A stretch of 8,208 bases of DNA from Rhodospirillaceae bacterium (GTDB taxonomy: Bacteria > Pseudomonadota > Alphaproteobacteria > CADEGL01): assembly GCA_018699755.1 (NCBI GenBank), contig JABIRQ010000094.1, positions 1 to 8,208 of the forward strand. The letters run 5' to 3'. The position numbers and the translations under genes are program-made. Below are positions 5,064 to 8,208 of this stretch, piece by piece (position 1 is the stretch's first letter; each line of letters starts with the position of its first letter). The notes beneath the pieces were generated by a model. It made no database searches, had not been told where the DNA came from, and saw nothing but the letters and a program-made list of their open reading frames with translations.

Positions 5064-6347
5064 ATGACGCCGGGCGCGCGCCTGCAGGCGGCGATCGAGG
5101 TTCTCGAGACCATCGAAGGGGAGGGCGGCGGCGCGGCGGACCGCACCCTCGGCGCCTATTGCCGCGCGCGCCGCTTCATGGGCTCCAAGGATCGGGCCGC
5201 GTTGCGCGAGCGGGTCTATGGCTTGTTGCGGCGGCGCGCCCGGCTCGACTGGTGGTTGGCCAGGGTCCGCGCGGCGAGCGGCTCGATACGCGGCCGGGCG
5301 CTGGCCGATCTCGCCCTCCAGGACGGGCTCGACGCGGCGGCGGCGGCGTCCCTGCTGACGGACGGCCCCTATGCCCCGGGCGCGCCGACCGAGGCCGAAG
5401 CCGCCTGCCTCGCCGCGCTCGCCGGCCAGACCTTGGATCATCCGGACCAGCCGCCGGCCGTCGCCGCCGAGTGGCCCGCCTGGCTCGGCCGCGCGCTGGA
5501 CCGCTATGGGGTGGCCGAAGCGCGGGCCCTGAACCTTCCGGCCCCGGTCGATCTGCGGGCCAATGGTCTCAAGGGCGACCGAGATTCGGCCCTTGCCGCC
5601 CTGGCGGCCGAGGGATTGGCAGCCGAAGCCACGCCGTTTTCGCCCTGGGGCCTGCGCGTAGCCCCGCCAGCCCCGGTCGAGCGCACGGTGGCCTGGCGCG
5701 ACGGGCTGGTCGAGGTGCAGGACGAATCCTCCCAGATCGCCGCCCTGCTGACGGATGCCCGGCCCGAGATGGCGGTGCTCGATTTCTGCGCGGGCGCCGG
5801 GGGCAAGACCCTGGCCCTGGCCGCCGCGATGGAGAACCGGGGCAGCCTCGTCGCGTCCGATCCCGACGTGCGGCGTCTTTCGCGGATGAGGGTCCGGCTG
5901 GAGCGGGCGGGCGCGGATCTCGTCGAGACCTTGGCGCCAGACCGGCTGGCGGGGCGGGAGGCCGGGTTCGACCGGGTGCTCGCCGATGCGCCCTGCAGCG
6001 GCGTGGGAGTCTGGCGCCGCCATCCCGAATCCAAATGGCGCCTCGATATGGCGGTGCTGGAACGCTACCGCGCGACCCAGGCCAAGGTGCTCGATTCGGC
6101 GGCCGTGTTCGTCAAGCCCGGCGGTCGCCTGATCTACGCCACCTGCTCCCTGCTTGAGGAGGAGAACGAGGCCCAGGTCTCGGCCTTCCTGAAACGGATC
6201 GAAGGCTTTGCGCCCGTGCCGGTCGCCGCGGTCTGGAGCGATGTTCTGTCCGGTCCCGCGCCCGCCGAGGGCGACACCCTGACCCTTACCCCTGGCCGGC
6301 ACGGCACCGACGGCTTCTTCGTGGCGATCATGGAGCGTAAAGGGTGA
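5064..6347 (+). CDS. rsmB: RsmB/NOP-family RNA (cytosine-5-)-methyltransferase
   Basis: The 427-residue protein is a SAM-dependent m5C RNA methyltransferase; E. coli RsmB (429 residues) modifies C967 of 16S rRNA. Residues about 1-150 are a NusB-like RNA-binding region (RRFMGSKDRAALRERVYGLL, RARLDWWLA). The catalytic domain shows VQDESSQIAALL (218-229), motif I LDFCAGAGGKTLALAAAM (239-256), motif IV DAPCSGVGVWRRHPESKW with C311, and motif VI YATCSLLEEENE with the nucleophile C361, followed by GTDGFFVAIMER at the C-terminus. Both family cysteines are present. The start lies 23 bases after the guaB stop and has no strong ribosome binding site, suggesting cotranscription with guaB. Its TGA overlaps the next start (GTGA). 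The exact target base cannot be read from sequence, so the symbol is assigned by family and length. Confidence 0.88.
   Translation: MTPGARLQAAIEVLETIEGEGGGAADRTLGAYCRARRFMGSKDRAALRERVYGLLRRRARLDWWLARVRAASGSIRGRALADLALQDGLDAAAAASLLTDGPYAPGAPTEAEAACLAALAGQTLDHPDQPPAVAAEWPAWLGRALDRYGVAEARALNLPAPVDLRANGLKGDRDSALAALAAEGLAAEATPFSPWGLRVAPPAPVERTVAWRDGLVEVQDESSQIAALLTDARPEMAVLDFCAGAGGKTLALAAAMENRGSLVASDPDVRRLSRMRVRLERAGADLVETLAPDRLAGREAGFDRVLADAPCSGVGVWRRHPESKWRLDMAVLERYRATQAKVLDSAAVFVKPGGRLIYATCSLLEEENEAQVSAFLKRIEGFAPVPVAAVWSDVLSGPAPAEGDTLTLTPGRHGTDGFFVAIMERKG
6332..6335 (+). promoter_or_regulatory. Ribosome binding site for the GTG start of the GNAT gene
   Basis: GGAG inside the last codons of rsmB lies 8 bases before the GTG at 6344-6346. 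Together with the 4-base overlap it supports this start over internal ones. Confidence 0.5.
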
Positions 6348-6940
6348 GCGGACGGGCGTCCGCCGATCCGCCCGCGCCCATCCGGCCTGCGGGGCTGGAC
6401 GATGCCGAGGCGATGGCGCGGATCTATATCGAGACCTGGCGCAGCGCCTATCCCGGACTCCTCGCGGACCGCGTTCTGCTCGACCTGTCGCCCCCACGGC
6501 AGCAGGCCCTCTGGGCCGAGGTCGCGACGCGGGGCGGCGATTCGATCGTCCTGGTCGCGGAGGACGAGGGCGGCGCGGTCGCGGGGTTCGTTTCGGCCGG
6601 CCCGGCGCGGCCTCGGGTTCCGGGGTTTCGGGGCGAGGTCTTCACGCTCTATGTCGATCAGGACCTCCAGGGGCGGGGCCATGGCCGGGCGCTGCTCGCC
6701 GGCGCCTTCGCGCGCCTTGTCGCGCACGGGCTTTCGCCCGCCATCCTGTGGGTTCTGACGGAGAATCCGGCGCGTTTCTTCTACGAGCATGTCGGCGGAC
6801 GGATCGTCGGGCGGCGGCATGACCGCCTGGGCGGACAAAGCCACGAAGAGCGCGCCTATGGCTGGGACGACCCGGCCGCCGCCGTCGCGCCCGGCGGCGT
6901 TTGTTCGTTCCGACGAAATCCGATAAGAGACCGCCCATGA
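6344..6940 (+). CDS. GNAT-family N-acetyltransferase
   Basis: The 198-residue product has the GCN5-related acetyltransferase fold, which transfers an acetyl group from acetyl-CoA to an amine. The N-terminal part IRPAGLDDAEAMARIYIETW (about 13-32) and AYPGLL (35-40) is typical. Motif A, the acetyl-CoA pyrophosphate-binding loop, is LYVDQDLQGRGHGRALLAGA (102-121), and motif B is seen in NPARFFYEHVGGRIVGRR (141-158). The substrate is not predictable. The GTG start overlaps the rsmB stop (GTGA) and the TGA overlaps the guaA ATG (ATGA), so it should be translated as part of this cluster. The last 20-25 residues after AYGWDDP look unlike the family and run through the segment just upstream of guaA, so their coding may be constrained by non-coding signals. 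The link to guanine metabolism is positional only. Confidence 0.85.
   Translation: MSGRASADPPAPIRPAGLDDAEAMARIYIETWRSAYPGLLADRVLLDLSPPRQQALWAEVATRGGDSIVLVAEDEGGAVAGFVSAGPARPRVPGFRGEVFTLYVDQDLQGRGHGRALLAGAFARLVAHGLSPAILWVLTENPARFFYEHVGGRIVGRRHDRLGGQSHEERAYGWDDPAAAVAPGGVCSFRRNPIRDRP
6901..6936 (+). promoter_or_regulatory. AT-richer guaA leader segment with a 10-mer shared with the guaB upstream region
   Basis: The end of the GNAT gene contains CGACGAAATC at 6911-6920, identical to 3493-3502 upstream of guaB. Weak promoter-like hexamers, TTGTTC (6901-6906) and ATAAGA (6923-6928) with 16-base spacing, overlap it, and AAGAGA (6925-6930) could serve as a modest ribosome binding site for the ATG at 6937. 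An internal promoter or operator for guaA is possible but weakly supported. Confidence 0.25.
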
Positions 6941-8208
6941 CGGACCGCATCCTGATCCTCGATTTCGGCTCCCAGGTCACCCAGCTCATCGCGCGGCGAG
7001 TGCGCGAGAGCGGCGTGTATTGCGAAATCCATCCTTTCAACAAGGTGGACGCGGCCTTGCTGCGGGACTTCGCGCCCAAGGCGGTTATCTTGTCCGGCGG
7101 CCCAGCCTCGGTGATCGGCGAGGACACGCCGCGCGCCCCCCAGGAGATCTTCGAGCTGGGCAAGCCCGTGCTCGGCATCTGCTACGGCCAGATGACCATG
7201 GCGGCGCAGCTCGGCGGGCGGGTCGAGAACGCGACCCACCGGGAGTTTGGCCGCGCCTTCGTCGACGTGCTGGAGGACAGCCCCCTGTTCGAGGGGGTCT
7301 GGCCCCGTGGCTCCCGCGACCAGGTCTGGATGAGCCATGGCGACCGGGTGATCGAACTGCCGGCCGGTTTCCGCACCATCGGGGTGTCGGAGAACGCGCC
7401 CTTCGCGGCCATCGCCGACGAATCCCGGCGCTTCTACGGGCTGATGTTCCATCCCGAGGTGATGCACACGCCCAAGGGCGCGGAATTGATCGCCAATTTC
7501 GTCCACCGCATCGCCGGCTGCACAGCCGATTGGACCATGGCGGCCTTCAAGGACCATGCGATCGCGGCGGTCCGCGCCCAGGTCGGCGACGGCAAGGTGA
7601 TCTGCGGCCTGTCGGGCGGGGTCGATTCCTCCGTCGTCGCGGTCCTGCTGCACGAGGCGATCGGCGACCAATTGACCTGCGTCTTCGTCGATCACGGCCT
7701 GATGCGCGCGAACGAAGCGGCCGAGGTCGTGGACCTGTTCCGCGACCATTACAACATTCCCCTCGTCCACCGGGACGCGGAGGAGATGTTCCTCGGCAAG
7801 CTGGACGGGGTCGAGGACCCGGAGAAGAAGCGCAAGGTCATCGGCGCGACCTTCATCGACGTCTTCGAGGAGGAGGCCAAGCGCATCGGCGGGGCTGAGT
7901 TCCTGGCCCAGGGCACCCTCTATCCCGACGTGATCGAAAGCGTGTCCTTCACCGGCGGGCCCAGCGTGACGATCAAGTCGCACCACAATGTCGGCGGCCT
8001 GCCCGAGCGCATGAACATGAAGCTGGTCGAGCCCCTGCGCGAATTGTTCAAGGATGAGGTGCGCGTTCTGGGCCGCGAACTCGGCCTGCCCGACGCCTTC
8101 GTCGGCCGTCATCCCTTTCCGGGGCCCGGCCTGGCGATCCGCGTGCCGGGCGCGATCTCTCGCGACAAGCTGGAAATCCTGCGCCAGGCCGACGCGGTCT
8201 ATCTGGAC
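6937..8208 (+). CDS. guaA: GuaA, GMP synthase (glutamine-hydrolysing), 3' end beyond the window
   Basis: The first 424 residues of GMP synthase are present, against about 520 for the full family, so roughly 100 C-terminal residues (most of the dimerisation domain) lie outside. The enzyme aminates XMP to GMP using glutamine and ATP. The N-terminal class I glutamine amidotransferase starts ILILDFGSQVTQLIARRVRE and carries the triad C82 (LGICYGQM), H172 and E174 (LMFHPEV). The ATP pyrophosphatase domain shows the P-loop SGGVDSS (226-232), FVDHGLMR (250-257), ERMNMKLVEPLRELFKDEVR (357-376) and GRHPFPGPGLAIRV (390-403). The ATG overlaps the stop of the GNAT gene (ATGA). It catalyses the step after GuaB; no frame break is seen in the visible part. 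Confidence 0.97.
   Translation, partial: MTDRILILDFGSQVTQLIARRVRESGVYCEIHPFNKVDAALLRDFAPKAVILSGGPASVIGEDTPRAPQEIFELGKPVLGICYGQMTMAAQLGGRVENATHREFGRAFVDVLEDSPLFEGVWPRGSRDQVWMSHGDRVIELPAGFRTIGVSENAPFAAIADESRRFYGLMFHPEVMHTPKGAELIANFVHRIAGCTADWTMAAFKDHAIAAVRAQVGDGKVICGLSGGVDSSVVAVLLHEAIGDQLTCVFVDHGLMRANEAAEVVDLFRDHYNIPLVHRDAEEMFLGKLDGVEDPEKKRKVIGATFIDVFEEEAKRIGGAEFLAQGTLYPDVIESVSFTGGPSVTIKSHHNVGGLPERMNMKLVEPLRELFKDEVRVLGRELGLPDAFVGRHPFPGPGLAIRVPGAISRDKLEILRQADAVYLD

Noticed and set aside
5037..6497. 486-codon minus-strand open frame over rsmB
   Set aside because: Antisense shadow of the RsmB-family gene; Arg/Gly/Pro-rich with no motifs.
6856..8112. 418-codon minus-strand open frame over guaA
   Set aside because: Antisense to guaA, whose glutaminase triad and P-loop are intact on the plus strand; no independent start signal or motif.
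1..8208. CRISPR arrays, toxin-antitoxin pairs, riboswitches, new defence systems
   Set aside because: No regularly spaced repeats, no small paired genes and no recognisable riboswitch-like structure were seen; apart from the decayed recombinase edge, all genes belong to known families.

Overview
The window reads as chromosome of a GC-rich alphaproteobacterium, most likely of Rhodospirillales type. The evidence is base composition (a hand count of 5041-5160 gives 89 of 120 G+C), the protein sequences, and the gene order ppx/gppA - rlmE - [host-attachment family gene] - guaB - rsmB - GNAT - guaA, which fits that class. I cannot name a genus from sequence alone.

Left end (1-975): the edge of a decayed mobile element. 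A 5'-incomplete fragment of a conserved alphaproteobacterial hypothetical protein (1 to about 206) is joined, in a different frame, to the C-terminal half of a serine recombinase (about 203-964). The catalytic domain is gone, and the join looks like an internal deletion scar. The recombinase frame runs into the 3' end of a tRNA-Gln(CUG) gene on the opposite strand (902-975), so its last 20 codons are antisense tRNA sequence. Base composition changes at the tRNA (58 of 120 G+C in 781-900), which marks the tRNA as the island/chromosome boundary.

Middle (1132-3409): a Ppx/GppA-family phosphatase with a TTG start and a strong ribosome binding site is coupled by a 4-base overlap to rlmE, the 23S rRNA 2'-O-methyltransferase. 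Facing them, on the minus strand, is a small 'protein required for attachment to host cells' family gene. Both convergent genes stop inside the same CTAG tetranucleotide, so no terminator fits between them.

Right part (3580-8208): guaB (IMP dehydrogenase), an RsmB/NOP-type RNA m5C methyltransferase, a GNAT acetyltransferase and guaA (GMP synthase, cut by the right edge) form a tight co-directional cluster, with 4-base overlaps at the last two junctions. GuaB and GuaA are the two consecutive steps IMP -> XMP -> GMP. With the pppGpp/polyphosphate phosphatase family member and two RNA methyltransferases nearby, the region is mainly guanine nucleotide supply plus RNA modification.

I found no convincing previously undescribed system. 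The items most worth a second look are the recombinase/tRNA boundary with its deletion scar, a dense cluster of CGAAA/TTTCG pentamers in the divergent guaB promoter region, and an identical 10-mer (CGACGAAATC) upstream of both guaB and guaA. No stretch longer than 300 bases lacks a gene.
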